Notes: generated by a model from the letters alone, not told the origin. A stretch of 64,000 nt of DNA from Dolichospermum circinale AWQC310F (GCF_000426925.1 NZ_KE384717.1:17400-81399), one strand, 5' to 3'; shown: positions 1-9,259, counted from the first letter of the stretch. Made by a program: numbers and translations.

Positions 1-34
1 CTATCATGAGTTCTCCCAATCGTTTTAAAATTTG
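1..34 (-). pseudogene. second copy of the 3' end of the PD-(D/E)XK-like gene (cut by window edge)
   Basis: These 34 bases match 1022-1055, the last codons of the gene at 1017-1652, with a single C/T difference that is synonymous (both Leu). Read on the minus strand they give QILKRLGELMI; the same frame has a stop at 50-52, so no intact gene precedes it here. The window edge cuts the copy before its stop codon. It forms a direct repeat with 1022-1055, and the vapBC-like pair lies between the two copies. Confidence 0.6.
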
Positions 35-185
35 TGGGTTTGATCTAAATTAGTAGAAATCGCCTATTTTTGAAAATATTAAAACCTTAAATCCAGTCAG
101 TGTCAGGTTTTTAGGGATATTTTACCGAAAATATCATCAAGGGAGCGGTAGAACCATTTATATTTTTAATATAAGCAAATTAAAA

Positions 186-587
186 TTAAACTTCCCAATC
201 TTCAAACTGTAAACCATTTACCCGGCTAAATTCCTTGACATTATGCGTCACCAAGATCAAATTATTTGCGATCGCAATAGCCGCAATTTGTAAATCATAG
301 GGACCAATTGGCGTACCACTAGCAGCTAATTCCGCCCTAATGCGCCCAAAAATACTAGCAGCAGCATCATCAAAAGGTAAAGACACAAAAAGCTTGAGAA
401 ATCTTTCCTGGCCAGCTAAAGTTTTAGATGGATTATGACTACGCATTGCACCATAAAATAGTTCTGCTTTCACAATTGAACAAACAGCAACATCATTAGG
501 TGATATTGTTGCTAATCGTTCGCTTACATTAGACAGAGGACGATTTAGATAAACAATACAGGCATTAGTATCTAATAAGTAAATCAC
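186..587 (-). CDS. vapC: VapC-type PIN-domain toxin (ribonuclease)
   Basis: A 133-residue single PIN domain, the usual VapC length. The acidic metal-binding residues of the family are visible: D6 in LLDTN, E42 in the KAELFYGA helix, D98 in PYDLQIAA, and N116/E119 in the closing VTHNVKEF motif. VapC proteins are Mg-dependent endoribonucleases that cleave tRNA or rRNA when not bound by their antitoxin. The start overlaps the end of the antitoxin gene upstream by 4 bases (ATGA), the usual toxin-antitoxin coupling. A HIP1 site lies inside the gene near 268. The RNA target cannot be read from the sequence. Confidence 0.85.
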   Translation of the reverse strand: MIYLLDTNACIVYLNRPLSNVSERLATISPNDVAVCSIVKAELFYGAMRSHNPSKTLAGQERFLKLFVSLPFDDAAASIFGRIRAELAASGTPIGPYDLQIAAIAIANNLILVTHNVKEFSRVNGLQFEDWEV

Positions 588-856
588 TCTAACTGCTCCC
601 GTTCTTCATATTCACCTTGAGGATATCTTTGTATAGGATCATCAGATAAACAACCAGCAGTTTCTTCAAAAAAGCCAGAAGGCCAGCCTAATTCTTCTGG
701 TGATTTCTGTGGAGATTGAACTTTCGTATCTATGTCATGTTTTTGTGATTTAAACTGTAAAAACTCAATAAAATTTAAGACTTCCTCCTGTTGTTGAGAC
801 GTTAAACTTTCGATAAGTTCTAAGATAGATTTAGGCTTTTCTACTGCTTGAGTCAT
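584..856 (-). CDS. DUF2281-like antitoxin of the VapC pair
   Basis: A 90-residue acidic protein whose first 40 residues (SILELIESLTSQQQEEVLNF, then IEFLQF) match the short helical start of DUF2281-type antitoxins common in cyanobacteria; the C-terminal half is charged and low in structure, as expected of a toxin-binding tail. It lies first and overlaps the PIN toxin by 4 bases, so the two are probably translationally coupled. In such pairs the antitoxin neutralises the toxin and usually represses its own promoter. No operator is obvious in the 160 bases upstream. Confidence 0.7.
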   Translation of the reverse strand: MTQAVEKPKSILELIESLTSQQQEEVLNFIEFLQFKSQKHDIDTKVQSPQKSPEELGWPSGFFEETAGCLSDDPIQRYPQGEYEEREQLE

Positions 857-1016
857 AATTAAAAATCCTCATCATTTGTTAAAAACGACCTTTCTTAATT
901 GTATCTTATTTTTTAGCCGTTTCATCTTGTAGGGATTTAGCAATTCTCAACCCCTACCAAACTGACAGTAAAGCGATACCTAATAAATATCATTTGTAAT
1001 TAGTCACCACTGTAAA

Positions 1017-1652
1017 TTAAGCTATCATGAGTTCTCCTAATCGTTTTAAAATTTGCAAAACTTCAGCTAATTCATGTCGGCGGGGAAATAGGGAAAATGT
1101 GCGTGATACGTCGTATTCAGGTTTGTCTGTGATAGCTAGTTTGATAAATATAAATTCATCGCCATTCGTAGCCATACCAAATACAGATTTATCTCGGTGA
1201 GGAGTAGTTAACATATAGGCTAATAACTGCGGTATTGCTGTGACCACTGGAATGCTATTTCGTTTAGATTCAACCACAAAAATCCACAGTTTTTCCTGGA
1301 CAACTAGGACATCAATAAAACCGCGAATTGTTGCTTCTGGTTCTTCAATTTCTAAATTTATGCCATAGGGTGAGCAAATTCGGTAAGGTGAATCTAGAAA
1401 ACCAGCAAGTTCTAAAAGTGGCGAAACGACTAAAAGATTAATTGTCCCTTCTAATAATAGACCATCAACACGATGATAATCATAACGTCGTTTAATGCGA
1501 GTAACACCTGATTGTTCTTGTGGGTTGAGTTGGGGTAAATCTGTCAACCATTCATTAAAAAAGTTTTCATCTTCTGCTTGGTGTAAGTTACAACGAGTTC
1601 GCAAATCACTCAAGCTTTTAATAGTGTCTGTAATACCAACAGTAGAAACCAT
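1017..1652 (-). CDS. PD-(D/E)XK-like, type I restriction R-subunit N-domain-like protein
   Basis: A 211-residue protein with a nuclease-like core: GFIDVLVV (metal-binding Asp) followed by IFVVESKRN (E-x-K), the pattern of PD-(D/E)XK folds such as the N-terminal domain of HsdR proteins. No helicase part and no methylase or specificity subunit is nearby, so it is not a working type I system. Similar stand-alone proteins are frequent in filamentous cyanobacteria; their role is unknown to me. Its 3' end is duplicated at the left edge of the window, with the vapBC-like genes between the copies. DNA cleavage is inferred from fold only. Confidence 0.55.
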   Translation of the reverse strand: MVSTVGITDTIKSLSDLRTRCNLHQAEDENFFNEWLTDLPQLNPQEQSGVTRIKRRYDYHRVDGLLLEGTINLLVVSPLLELAGFLDSPYRICSPYGINLEIEEPEATIRGFIDVLVVQEKLWIFVVESKRNSIPVVTAIPQLLAYMLTTPHRDKSVFGMATNGDEFIFIKLAITDKPEYDVSRTFSLFPRRHELAEVLQILKRLGELMIA

Positions 1653-1708
1653 TTGTTATCACCTTATTTTTCATTACTGTAGCCTTCTTAAGCCTCTATT
1701 TGCAACGA

Positions 1709-2281
1709 CTACACTAAATTACCTGCATTGAAAACCTGCTCAACTGTAATACTCAATTCTGGAAAATTCCGCGATCTAATTTTTTGATTAGCAGTAAATA
1801 CTGTATCTTCATATAATCCTTCTTCCAGGAATAACACAGAAATCTTAGATTCTAAAGGATCAACAATCCAATATTCAGAAACTCCTAAAGCTGCATATTC
1901 AGAACGTTTATAACGGTAATCTCTTTTTACCGATTCTGGACTGACTACTTCGACAATCAATAATGGTGGTAATTGAAATACAGCAGAAGCATTTTGTAAT
2001 TCTTTCGCATCTTCCAGTGTCACCACAGACAAGTCACTCAACCGTGATTTATTTCTACCTGTTCTCACCCCAGTTTCTCGAAAACACAACCAAGATAGAG
2101 TCAAACGCTTTATTTCCGCGGTTAATGTTGTATAAAGAAAATTGACAATCAAGAAATGTTCAATTTTTGGTGGGTGCATAATTTTTAACTGTCCATCAAC
2201 CAGTTCATACTTCAAACCAAGTCCATCATCATAGTTTAAGTATTCCTCAAAGGAGAGGTTTTTTACTAATGTTTTTACCAT
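1709..2281 (-). CDS. Uma2 family (DUF820) putative endonuclease
   Basis: A 190-residue protein typical in length of the Uma2/DUF820 family, which is greatly expanded in cyanobacteria. It opens with SFEEYLNYDD and has the family core RLSDLSVVTLED, PPLLIVEVVSPES and a SEYWIVDPLESKI segment; the Asp and the E-x-V stretch correspond to the PD-(D/E)XK active-site region. Function is not established for the family; many members lie in mobile or defence-rich DNA. It is followed on the same strand by the PD-(D/E)XK-like gene 56 bases on. A second, distinct member is at 56151. Confidence 0.8.
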   Translation of the reverse strand: MVKTLVKNLSFEEYLNYDDGLGLKYELVDGQLKIMHPPKIEHFLIVNFLYTTLTAEIKRLTLSWLCFRETGVRTGRNKSRLSDLSVVTLEDAKELQNASAVFQLPPLLIVEVVSPESVKRDYRYKRSEYAALGVSEYWIVDPLESKISVLFLEEGLYEDTVFTANQKIRSRNFPELSITVEQVFNAGNLV

Positions 2282-2378
2282 ATCAATAGTCTCCTAGATG
2301 ATTCTTTTATTTTAGTTTGTAACGACAGCAAAAGTAGATGAGTGCTGATAATTTTTTTGTGTAACTGCTAATTTTGGC

Positions 2379-3272
2379 TTACTCAAGAGTAATCATTCGT
2401 TTTTCGGTAAAACACATAGCAGTAGCTTTCTCGTAATAAGCAGCTTCATTGATAAAGATGGGATAGACAGTAGAGTTTCCTTGATAGCTAATTATTTGAT
2501 CATCAAATGTTAAAAACATAGGATCACCGGGATGCAAAACTTCATAATCTTGAAACTGAAGATCAGGATGGATCATAGCTTGAATTTCTCCCTGTTCGTT
2601 TCTCGGATAATCAATCTTTTCTAGATATTCATAGCAGATTAGGTTATTTGAAAAATATGGAACTTTTTCCTGATTGTACAGTTCCAAATAATCTAAAATT
2701 GTGTATATTATGGCTTCAGTTTTCAGAAAAAACTCTGCATTCAAAACACCTTGAGCAACAGATCCCACCTCAATACAAATTCCAAACTTGCCAAGCGATC
2801 GCAGCGCATTATGACCTCGTCCAGAGTTTCCCAAATTACAAACCTTGATTGCAGGATTAATATAATTGAGATAGGCGGCTAATTGCAGATTGAAGGGTTG
2901 ATCATTGTCTACAATTATGGTTATGCCCATGTTGGCAGTTGTACTATGTAAATCCAAGATAAAATCAACAGGAGTTTTACCATTTTGTCCAAAAAGATGG
3001 TTAATCTCTTTAGCTCGTAAATCCTCATAACTAGATAGTGTTAAATCCTCTAAATTTTCAGGTAGGAAGCAGCGATTCAAATCTTTATTGATGTATCGTC
3101 TTACTGCTGTAAAGGCTTGAGGATTAGCTAACAAAGTCAGTGTTTCAAAACTGGATCTATTAATTAATTGTGGGAATTGCTCAAACTTTTTAATCAAGTA
3201 TACGCCAGTAAACTCATTCCCGTGAGTTCCACCGACAATTAACACCCGACTGAATTGATGATCAGACTTCAT
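2379..3272 (-). CDS. aspartoacylase-like zinc amidohydrolase (AstE/AspA family)
   Basis: A 297-residue protein of the carboxypeptidase-like AspA/AstE family. The zinc ligands are visible: H17 and E20 in GGTHGNE, and H109 in ILDLHST; NKDLNR at 62-67 binds substrate carboxylate in relatives, and E168 in ICIEVGS is the likely general base. Family members remove the acyl group from N-acyl amino acids, for example N-acetylaspartate to aspartate and acetate. Length matches aspartoacylases. It stands alone and is divergent from thiL. The natural substrate in cyanobacteria is not known to me. Confidence 0.8.
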   Translation of the reverse strand: MKSDHQFSRVLIVGGTHGNEFTGVYLIKKFEQFPQLINRSSFETLTLLANPQAFTAVRRYINKDLNRCFLPENLEDLTLSSYEDLRAKEINHLFGQNGKTPVDFILDLHSTTANMGITIIVDNDQPFNLQLAAYLNYINPAIKVCNLGNSGRGHNALRSLGKFGICIEVGSVAQGVLNAEFFLKTEAIIYTILDYLELYNQEKVPYFSNNLICYEYLEKIDYPRNEQGEIQAMIHPDLQFQDYEVLHPGDPMFLTFDDQIISYQGNSTVYPIFINEAAYYEKATAMCFTEKRMITLE

Positions 3273-3455
3273 TTTTGCTTCTCCAGTGACAATTGGTTAT
3301 GTTGTTATAAATATATCTGATAAAACCATGATTCAATCACCTTATTTATGCAACATTGCATGACTAAAATATCATAATGCTGAAAAAACAACAATTTTTA
3401 ACCATGATGACTAACAGCACACACCCGTAAATCGAAAATCCAAAATAGTAAAATT

Positions 3456-4523
3456 ATGAATAATGATTTATCTTCCCTGCGAGTTCGAGATATTGGTGAA
3501 CAAGGTCTTTTAGAAAGATTACAACGCTTTTGTCCACCAGGTATGATTGGTGATGATGGGGCAGTATTAGTAACGGAGTCCGATAAATGTTTAATAGTTA
3601 CCACTGATATGCTCGTTGACGGTGTGCATTTTAGTGATGTTACCACCTCTGCTCAGGATGCTGGTTGGCGGGCTGCGGCGGCGAATTTATCCGATTTAGC
3701 AGCAATGGGGGCAACTCCCATGGGGATAACTGTAGGATTGGGTTTACCCGGAGATGTAACTGTAAGTTGGGTTGAGGGATTATATGCGGGCATGACAGAA
3801 TGCCTGGCAAAGTATCATATTCCCATAGTTGGTGGTGATATTGTGCGATCGCCCATTACTACTTTAGCTATTACAGCTTTTGGTCAAGTTCACCCTAATT
3901 TGATTATTCGTCGTGGCACTGCTCAGGTAGAAGATGCTATTGTTCTGACAGGGGTACATGGAGCGTCCCGTGGGGGCTTAGAATTACTGTTACATCCCGA
4001 AATAGGTCAAAATCTCAAAGCTGAAGCCAAGACAGCTTTAATTACCGCTCACCAGCGCCCCAACCCCCGCTTAGATGTCTTACCTATTTTATGGGAAATT
4101 GTAGAATCCCAATGCAAAATCGTTCGACTGAGCGAAGTCGAAGTCCCAAATCTCAAATCTCAAATTACCATTGCTGGTATGGATAGCAGTGACGGTTTAG
4201 CAGACGCAATATTACAAATTTGTCGAGCCAGTCAGGTCGGTGCAGTCATAGAATCCAGTAAAATACCATTACCATCAGCTTTTGGGGGATGGTTAACAGA
4301 AGAGAAAAGCTTAGAATATGCCCTTTATGGTGGGGAAGATTTTGAATTAGTCCTGTGTTTACCAATAGAACCGGCATTAAAATTAGTAGAACAACTGGGA
4401 ACTGGTGCCGCGATAATTGGTAAAATCACCCCCGGCTCAAAAGTAATTTTACACGATGAAAAAGGAGAAATCCCCGACCGAGTTCTTAACTTCAGTCAGG
4501 GATTTCAACATTTTTGTCAGTAG
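3456..4523 (+). CDS. thiL: thiamine-monophosphate kinase
   Basis: A 355-residue member of the PurM/AIR synthetase-like ATP-binding family. It phosphorylates thiamine monophosphate to thiamine diphosphate. Recognisable parts are the GDDGAVL start, the TTDMLVDGVHF motif, DLAAMGATP, VGGDIVRSP, GMDSSDGLADA and the YGGEDFELVL segment near the end. An unusual stretch of about 20 residues (SQCKIVRLSEVEVPNLKSQI) sits just before GMDSSDGL; its DNA is a dispersed palindromic repeat (see 4123). The reading frame ends inside the start of a heptamer array, so the last codon or two may be repeat-derived. It converges with gap2. Confidence 0.92.
   Translation: MNNDLSSLRVRDIGEQGLLERLQRFCPPGMIGDDGAVLVTESDKCLIVTTDMLVDGVHFSDVTTSAQDAGWRAAAANLSDLAAMGATPMGITVGLGLPGDVTVSWVEGLYAGMTECLAKYHIPIVGGDIVRSPITTLAITAFGQVHPNLIIRRGTAQVEDAIVLTGVHGASRGGLELLLHPEIGQNLKAEAKTALITAHQRPNPRLDVLPILWEIVESQCKIVRLSEVEVPNLKSQITIAGMDSSDGLADAILQICRASQVGAVIESSKIPLPSAFGGWLTEEKSLEYALYGGEDFELVLCLPIEPALKLVEQLGTGAAIIGKITPGSKVILHDEKGEIPDRVLNFSQGFQHFCQ
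4123..4142. repeat. small palindromic element inserted in frame in thiL
   Basis: A hairpin with a perfect 7-bp stem (TTCGACT / AGTCGAA) and 6-base loop GAGCGA. It is followed by the short tandem TCTCAAA at 4150-4164. The pair is typical of repeats scattered through cyanobacterial genomes and is translated here as part of ThiL without breaking the frame. Confidence 0.7.
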
Positions 4524-4777
4524 TCAGTGGTCAGTAGTCAGTAGTCAGTGGTCAGTAGTCAGTAGTCAGTGGTCAGTTGTCAGTAGTCAGTGGTCAGTAG
4601 TCAGTGGTCAGTGGTCAGTTGTCAGTGGTCAGTTGTCAGTGGTCAGTGGTCAGTGGTCAATTGTCAGTGGTCAGTGGTCAGTGGTCAGTAGTCAGTTGTC
4701 AGTTGTCAGTTGTCAGTGGTCAGTTGTCAGTGGTCAGTGGTCAGTAGTCAGTAGTCAGTTGTCAATTGTCAGTGGTA
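4518..4777. repeat. 7-bp tandem repeat array (CAGTGGT/CAGTAGT/CAGTTGT)
   Basis: About 37 successive heptamers of the form CAGTNGT with N mostly G, A or T, filling the space between the convergent genes thiL and gap2. This is the short tandemly repeated repetitive (STRR) sequence class known from heterocystous cyanobacteria. Because 7 is not a multiple of 3, the array stays open in more than one frame and creates long false reading frames (WSVVSGQ-type peptides). Confidence 0.95.
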
Positions 4778-4780
4778 TTG

Positions 4781-4846
4781 AAACAATTAACAACGGACAA
4801 TTAACAACGGACAATCAACAATGGACAATTAACAACGGACAATTAA
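4781..4846. repeat. second heptamer array with 14-bp higher-order unit (ACAACGG-ACAATTA)
   Basis: Alternating heptamers ACAACGG and ACAATTA (variants ACAATGG and ACAATCA) run up to the stop codon of gap2. The sequence differs from the neighbouring CAGTNGT array but the 7-bp period is the same. Confidence 0.9.
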
Positions 4847-4849
4847 AAA

Positions 4850-5863
4850 TTAAACCCATTTTTCAGCCACTAACTCAGCCAAATCGAGAACACGTTGACT
4901 ATAACCCCACTCATTGTCATACCATGCCATGACCTTCACAATGTCATTGCCCATAACGATAGTCAAATTGGCATCAACAATAGAAGATTCGTCCGTACCT
5001 TGATAGTCAGAAGAAACAAGTTCTAAATCGCTATAACCCAAAATGCCTTTTAAAGGACCTTCAGCGGCAGCTTTAAGAGCTTGGTTAACTTCTTCAGCAA
5101 TGGTGCGCTTCTCAGTTTGGACTACAAAATCCACCATAGAAACGTTAGGGGTAGGTACGCGCAAAGCGACACCATTGAGCTTACCCTTCAACTGAGGAAG
5201 AACCAAAGCCACCGCTTTTGCCGCGCCAGTGGAGGTAGGAACAATATTGATAGCTGCTGCTCTTGCCCGACGCAAATCACGGTGAGAAGCGTCTAATAAA
5301 CGCTGGTCACCTGTATAGCTGTGGGTAGTAGTCATTACACCTTTGATGATCCCAAATTTTTCATCTAATACCTTAGCAATGGGAGCTAAACAGTTGGTTG
5401 TACAACTAGCATTACTGATGATGTTATGGATGTTGTGGTCATAATCATGATGATTGACACCGACGACAAAAGTACCATCTTCATTTTTACCAGGGGCTGT
5501 AATCAGAACCTTTTTGGCTCCGGCATTTACGTGCCTCATTGCCCCTTCTTTGCTGGTAAAAACCCCTGTTGATTCGATAATCAGGTCAATTTCCCATTCT
5601 TTCCAGGGTAAATTATCTGGGTTGCGATCAGATACACATTTAATGGTTTTACCATTAAGAGTGATGGAATTATCATCAGCGGCGATGTCCACACCTTGTA
5701 ATTTGCCTAGCATAGAGTCATATCTAAGCAGGTGAGCATTAGTTCTAGGATCAGATGTGTCATTAATAGCAACCAATTCGATCTTGCTATTTTCTCTGCC
5801 CACCCAGCAGCGTGCAAAGTTGCGTCCAATGCGCCCGAAACCGTTAATTGCAACTCTAATCAC
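4850..5863 (-). CDS. gap2: NAD(P)-dependent glyceraldehyde-3-phosphate dehydrogenase, Calvin-cycle type
   Basis: A 337-residue GAPDH. The Rossmann start [10 protein letters not shown], the active-site SNASCTTNC with nucleophile C154, the base H181 in [10 protein letters not shown] and the C-terminal WYDNEWGYS are all present. Overall it matches the cyanobacterial/chloroplast Gap2 class, which uses NADPH in the Calvin cycle and also serves gluconeogenesis. The start codon is GTG (5863-5861), chosen because AGAGGGGAAG lies just upstream and the protein begins exactly at the conserved [10 protein letters not shown] 545-base region separates it from divergent murC. The 3' end abuts heptamer repeats. 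Confidence 0.95.
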   Translation of the reverse strand: MIRVAINGFGRIGRNFARCWVGRENSKIELVAINDTSDPRTNAHLLRYDSMLGKLQGVDIAADDNSITLNGKTIKCVSDRNPDNLPWKEWEIDLIIESTGVFTSKEGAMRHVNAGAKKVLITAPGKNEDGTFVVGVNHHDYDHNIHNIISNASCTTNCLAPIAKVLDEKFGIIKGVMTTTHSYTGDQRLLDASHRDLRRARAAAINIVPTSTGAAKAVALVLPQLKGKLNGVALRVPTPNVSMVDFVVQTEKRTIAEEVNQALKAAAEGPLKGILGYSDLELVSSDYQGTDESSIVDANLTIVMGNDIVKVMAWYDNEWGYSQRVLDLAELVAEKWV

Positions 5864-6408
5864 AGTGTCTTCCCCTCTGTATTTATGCCTATAAGTTGAT
5901 ATCGTTGACCATAATCATATCGCAAAGGGGGAATCTATTTATAACGATAAAGTCTGAGATTCAAAAAAAATTACAGAATTTATTTACAAATTGTTGCAGT
6001 TGATGGAGTGCCAGGCAGATTTCTATTTGAATAATAGTTTCATTACCAATATACTATTGTAGTCAGTTCCGACGGTAATGCAAGTTGCTGTACCTAAAGA
6101 TAGGCTACTGAGTTACAAAAAAAATATAGAAAATGTATTTAAATCTACACAATTTTCTTTCCCGATGTAGCAGAAATTTTCAGAATAATCTTATGAGCAG
6201 ATTAGAACCGGTGAAAATGTTCGCAGGGGGGGGGATAATTTGGTGCAGGGGTTAATCAACGGACAACCAAGGTCATAAATTAATCATTACTCAAAGTAAA
6301 TTTGACCTTTGTTTTATATATACAGATAGTTAGTATCTGTAAAAATCAGAATCCTGTTATGATGTGCGTGTCTAATGCGGTTCTGGTGTGGTGTAAGAGG
6401 AGAATAAA
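5864..6408. other. divergent intergenic region between gap2 and murC
   Basis: 545 bases with no supportable gene. It must hold the promoters of gap2 (leftward) and murC (rightward). A run of nine G at 6226-6234 stands out. TTGACC at 6302 followed after 17 bases by GATAGT is a weak promoter candidate for murC. I see no clear terminator, RNA gene or riboswitch. Confidence 0.6.
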
Positions 6409-7851
6409 ATGAGCAATTGTATAGATTTTAGTGGTAGACCATTTCATTTCATTGGCGTTGGGGGTATCGGAATGTCTGCTTTGGCTTATGTTCTAAGCAA
6501 ACGTCAATTACCAGTATCCGGTTCAGATTTGCGTCCTAATCATATTACGCACAAATTAGAATCTCTGGGTGTTCACATTTTTAGTAAACAAGAAGCCAAC
6601 AATCTGGAGTTTTTTCTGCCTGAAGTAGCTAGTGATGAGGTATTATCGCCTAGAGCAAAAACCAATTTGCCGCAAGTGATTTGTTCCACAGCCATTAATG
6701 CGAATAATTTAGAATATAAAGCTGCTTTAGAATTAGGTTGCCCGATTTTGCATCGTTCTGACGTTCTAGCTGCTTTAATTGCTGATTATTACAGTATTGC
6801 TGTAGCAGGAACTCACGGGAAAACCACCACCAGTAGCATGATTGGTTATATGCTATTGCAAGCTGGACTTGATCCGACAATTTTGGTCGGTGGGGAAGTC
6901 AAGGCTTGGGAAGGTAATGCCAGAATAGGGGAAAGCCGTTATTTAGTAGCAGAGGCAGATGAGTCTGATGGTTCTTTGGTGAAACACGCTCCAGAGATTG
7001 GCATTATCACTAATATTGAATTAGATCATCCTGATCATTACGAGACTTTAGAAGAAGTAGTTAATACCTTTCAAACCTTTGCTCGAGGTTGCAAAACCTT
7101 GGTAGGGAGCATTGATTGTGACACAGTGCGCCATCGGCTGAAACCAACTATTAGCTATAGTCTTGACCCAGATCAAGGTGCTGACTATACCGTTAGCAAT
7201 GTCAATTATCGGGCGAATGGGACAACAGCTTTGGTGTGGGAAAAAGGTCAAGCTTTAGGTGTATTAAATTTACAGCTATTGGGTCGTCATAACCTGAGCA
7301 ATTCCTTAGCAGCAGTGGCGGTGGGTAGATTCTTAGGCTTAGAATTTGGGCAAATTGCCGAAGGTCTTGCCACTTTTGAAGGTGCAAGACGAAGGTTTGA
7401 GTTCCGAGGTGAAGCTGCTGGGGTGACTTTTATTGATGACTATGCCCATCATCCTAGTGAAATTCGTGCTACTCTAGCCGCAGCTAATCTTCAATCTAGA
7501 CCTGGACAAAGGGTAGTGGCTATTTTTCAACCCCATCGTTATACTCGGACATTAACGTTTTTAGAAGAGTTTGCTGAGTCTTTTGCTCATGCTGATCTAG
7601 TTGTGCTAACTGATATTTACAGCGCTGGTGAACCTGATTTGGGTCAAGTCAGTGGAGAAGATTTAGCCACTGCAATTAGTAAACACAACCCTCAAGTAGT
7701 TTATCAACCAAATTTACCTTTAGTTAGTGAATTTTTACTGGAAAACCTGCGTTCGGGAGATTTAGCACTGTTTTTAGGTGCTGGTAATTTAAATCAGACT
7801 ATTCCTGAATTGATTACCACCATGAGTGAACCAGCAAAAAGCTACATCTGA
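6409..7851 (+). CDS. murC: UDP-N-acetylmuramate--L-alanine ligase
   Basis: A 480-residue Mur ligase that adds L-alanine to UDP-MurNAc with ATP, the first amino-acid step of peptidoglycan precursor synthesis in the cytoplasm. Seen are the N-terminal UDP-binding GVGGIGMSALA at about 16-26, the ATP loop AGTHGKTTTSSM near 133-144, EADESDGSL, the NIELDHPDHY segment and the C-terminal DDYAHHPSEI typical of MurC. A good ribosome site (AAGAGGAG) lies just before the ATG. murB follows 84 bases downstream on the same strand, as in many cyanobacteria, so the two are probably co-transcribed. Confidence 0.95.
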   Translation: MSNCIDFSGRPFHFIGVGGIGMSALAYVLSKRQLPVSGSDLRPNHITHKLESLGVHIFSKQEANNLEFFLPEVASDEVLSPRAKTNLPQVICSTAINANNLEYKAALELGCPILHRSDVLAALIADYYSIAVAGTHGKTTTSSMIGYMLLQAGLDPTILVGGEVKAWEGNARIGESRYLVAEADESDGSLVKHAPEIGIITNIELDHPDHYETLEEVVNTFQTFARGCKTLVGSIDCDTVRHRLKPTISYSLDPDQGADYTVSNVNYRANGTTALVWEKGQALGVLNLQLLGRHNLSNSLAAVAVGRFLGLEFGQIAEGLATFEGARRRFEFRGEAAGVTFIDDYAHHPSEIRATLAAANLQSRPGQRVVAIFQPHRYTRTLTFLEEFAESFAHADLVVLTDIYSAGEPDLGQVSGEDLATAISKHNPQVVYQPNLPLVSEFLLENLRSGDLALFLGAGNLNQTIPELITTMSEPAKSYI

Positions 7852-7935
7852 GAAAGATAACTGCATCTAACAGCAAGACCGGATTTTTAGGGTAAATAAA
7901 TCACATAAGTCAAAAATTCACCAATTAAAGTAAAG

Positions 7936-8934
7936 ATGATAACTTCCCAGGAACTTGGCAAAATCTGTAATTTTTCTGATTTGACCCCGCAAAGACAAAT
8001 TAAAGATCAGGGGGACAATAGTAAATCAATTTACTTACCAGGGACTGATTGTTCCCTGAAAACTCATACTTCCTTGTCAGGGTTTACTTCTTATCGAGTT
8101 GGGGGGGAGGCTGAATACTATGTTTCTCCTCAGAATTTAGAAGCTTTAAAAGCAAGTATTGAGTTTGCTAAAGAGAATTATTTAGGGATCACAATCTTAG
8201 GTGCTGGTTCTAATTTGTTAGTGAGCGATCGCGGTATACCTGGATTAGTCATTGCCACTCGTCATCTCCGTTCTAAATATTTTAACCCAAATACAGGTCA
8301 ATTAACCGTATCTGCGGGAGAATCAATTCCTGCTTTAGCATGGGACGCTGCTGCTTTGGGATGGGAAGGATTAGAATGGGCTGTGGGTATTCCTGGAACG
8401 GTAGGGGGTGCGGTGGTGATGAATGCTGGGGCGCATAGTAGCTGTATTGCAGATATGTTAGTTAGCGCTCAAGTTCTTTCCCCAGATGGAACTTTGGTAA
8501 CTCTTACCCCGGAGGAATTAGGTTATACATATCGGAGTTCACGGCTACAAGGTGGGAAATGGATTGTGACTCAAGCGACCTTGCAACTGCAACCAGGGGC
8601 AGATCCTGTGGTAGTGACAGATAGAACCAAAGACCATAAAAAACACCGACTCAGCACCCAACCTTATAGCTATCCCAGTTGTGGTAGTGTGTTTAGAAAT
8701 CCTCAACCCTATACTGCGGGTTGGTTAATTGAACAAACTGGACTCAAAGGCTATCAACTAGGGGGAGCGCAAGTTGCCCAACTCCATGCTAATTTTATTG
8801 TCAATCGGGGAGGAGCTAAAGCCAGCGATATTTTTTCTCTCATTCGTCATGTTCAAAATCAGGTGCAAGAACGCTGGTCAATTTGGTTAGAACCAGAGGT
8901 GAAAATGTTAGGTGAGTTTCCAGTGGTTTGCTAA
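7936..8934 (+). CDS. murB: UDP-N-acetylenolpyruvoylglucosamine reductase
   Basis: A 332-residue FAD-dependent enzyme reducing UDP-GlcNAc-enolpyruvate to UDP-MurNAc with NADPH. The family marks are [12 protein letters not shown], the FAD-binding [29 protein letters not shown], and [11 protein letters not shown] with the catalytic serine; the [17 protein letters not shown] segment is typical of type II (short) MurB. The N-terminal 50 residues are a poorly conserved extension, so an internal start is conceivable, although the ATG used has the best position after murC. It supplies MurC's substrate. Confidence 0.94.
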   Translation: MITSQELGKICNFSDLTPQRQIKDQGDNSKSIYLPGTDCSLKTHTSLSGFTSYRVGGEAEYYVSPQNLEALKASIEFAKENYLGITILGAGSNLLVSDRGIPGLVIATRHLRSKYFNPNTGQLTVSAGESIPALAWDAAALGWEGLEWAVGIPGTVGGAVVMNAGAHSSCIADMLVSAQVLSPDGTLVTLTPEELGYTYRSSRLQGGKWIVTQATLQLQPGADPVVVTDRTKDHKKHRLSTQPYSYPSCGSVFRNPQPYTAGWLIEQTGLKGYQLGGAQVAQLHANFIVNRGGAKASDIFSLIRHVQNQVQERWSIWLEPEVKMLGEFPVVC

Positions 8935-8966
8935 AGGAAGGGAATGCTGACAATATTCTAGCAAGA

Positions 8967-9089
8967 ATGAGTGATGTTGAAATCACTCGATACATGAAAC
9001 ATTCCAATGTGAAGAAAATCTTGTTAGAAGGGACCTGTGAAGTTTCGGGATTCCTTAATGGAAACCGAAGCAATAACGGGCAAGGATAA
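8967..9089 (+). CDS. candidate 40-residue small ORF
   Basis: Begins MSDVEITRYMKHSNVKKILL and ends NGNRSNNGQG. There is no Shine-Dalgarno-like sequence of note and no recognised family. It overlaps the next small frame by 32 bases. It is listed because the 325-base gap is otherwise empty; it may be chance. Confidence 0.2.
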   Translation: MSDVEITRYMKHSNVKKILLEGTCEVSGFLNGNRSNNGQG

Positions 9090-9180
9090 GCCCCAGACTC
9101 GAGAACCTGAAAGTAATTTTACGAGTCAGGTCAATCAGAGAGTGAATCATCAGCAATTGACAGTGTTTGACTTTGGTTAA
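9058..9180 (+). CDS. candidate 40-residue small ORF
   Basis: Begins METEAITGKDKPQTREPESN, is hydrophilic throughout and ends QLTVFDFG. It ends 79 bases before ybaB on the same strand. No family is recognised and ribosome-site support is weak, so it is only a candidate. Confidence 0.25.
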   Translation: METEAITGKDKPQTREPESNFTSQVNQRVNHQQLTVFDFG

Positions 9181-9259
9181 CTACGTTAGTTGTGTATCTC
9201 AATCATCCCATCTATAATTGAATTTGATTTGTCAGTAATCGTACAGCGGATAACCAGTT

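Larger units (their letters stand above)
8935..9259. other. murB-ybaB intergenic region
   Basis: 325 bases without a gene of normal size. Two overlapping 40-codon frames occur (8967-9089 and 9058-9180, listed separately); otherwise I see no hairpin with a T run, no tandem repeat and no RNA gene. Confidence 0.5.

Noticed and set aside
1017-2281. A type I restriction system
   Set aside because: Only an HsdR-N-like protein is present; there is no helicase, methylase or specificity gene nearby.
4518-4846. CRISPR array
   Set aside because: Units are 7 bp without spacers and no cas gene is present.
4456-4932. 158-codon open frame (SSQWSVVSGQ repeats)
   Set aside because: It is the CAGTNGT heptamer array read through; it overlaps the ends of thiL and gap2 and has no gene start of its own.
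6221-6234. G-run as a G-quadruplex
   Set aside because: A single run of nine G cannot by itself give the four separated tracts needed.
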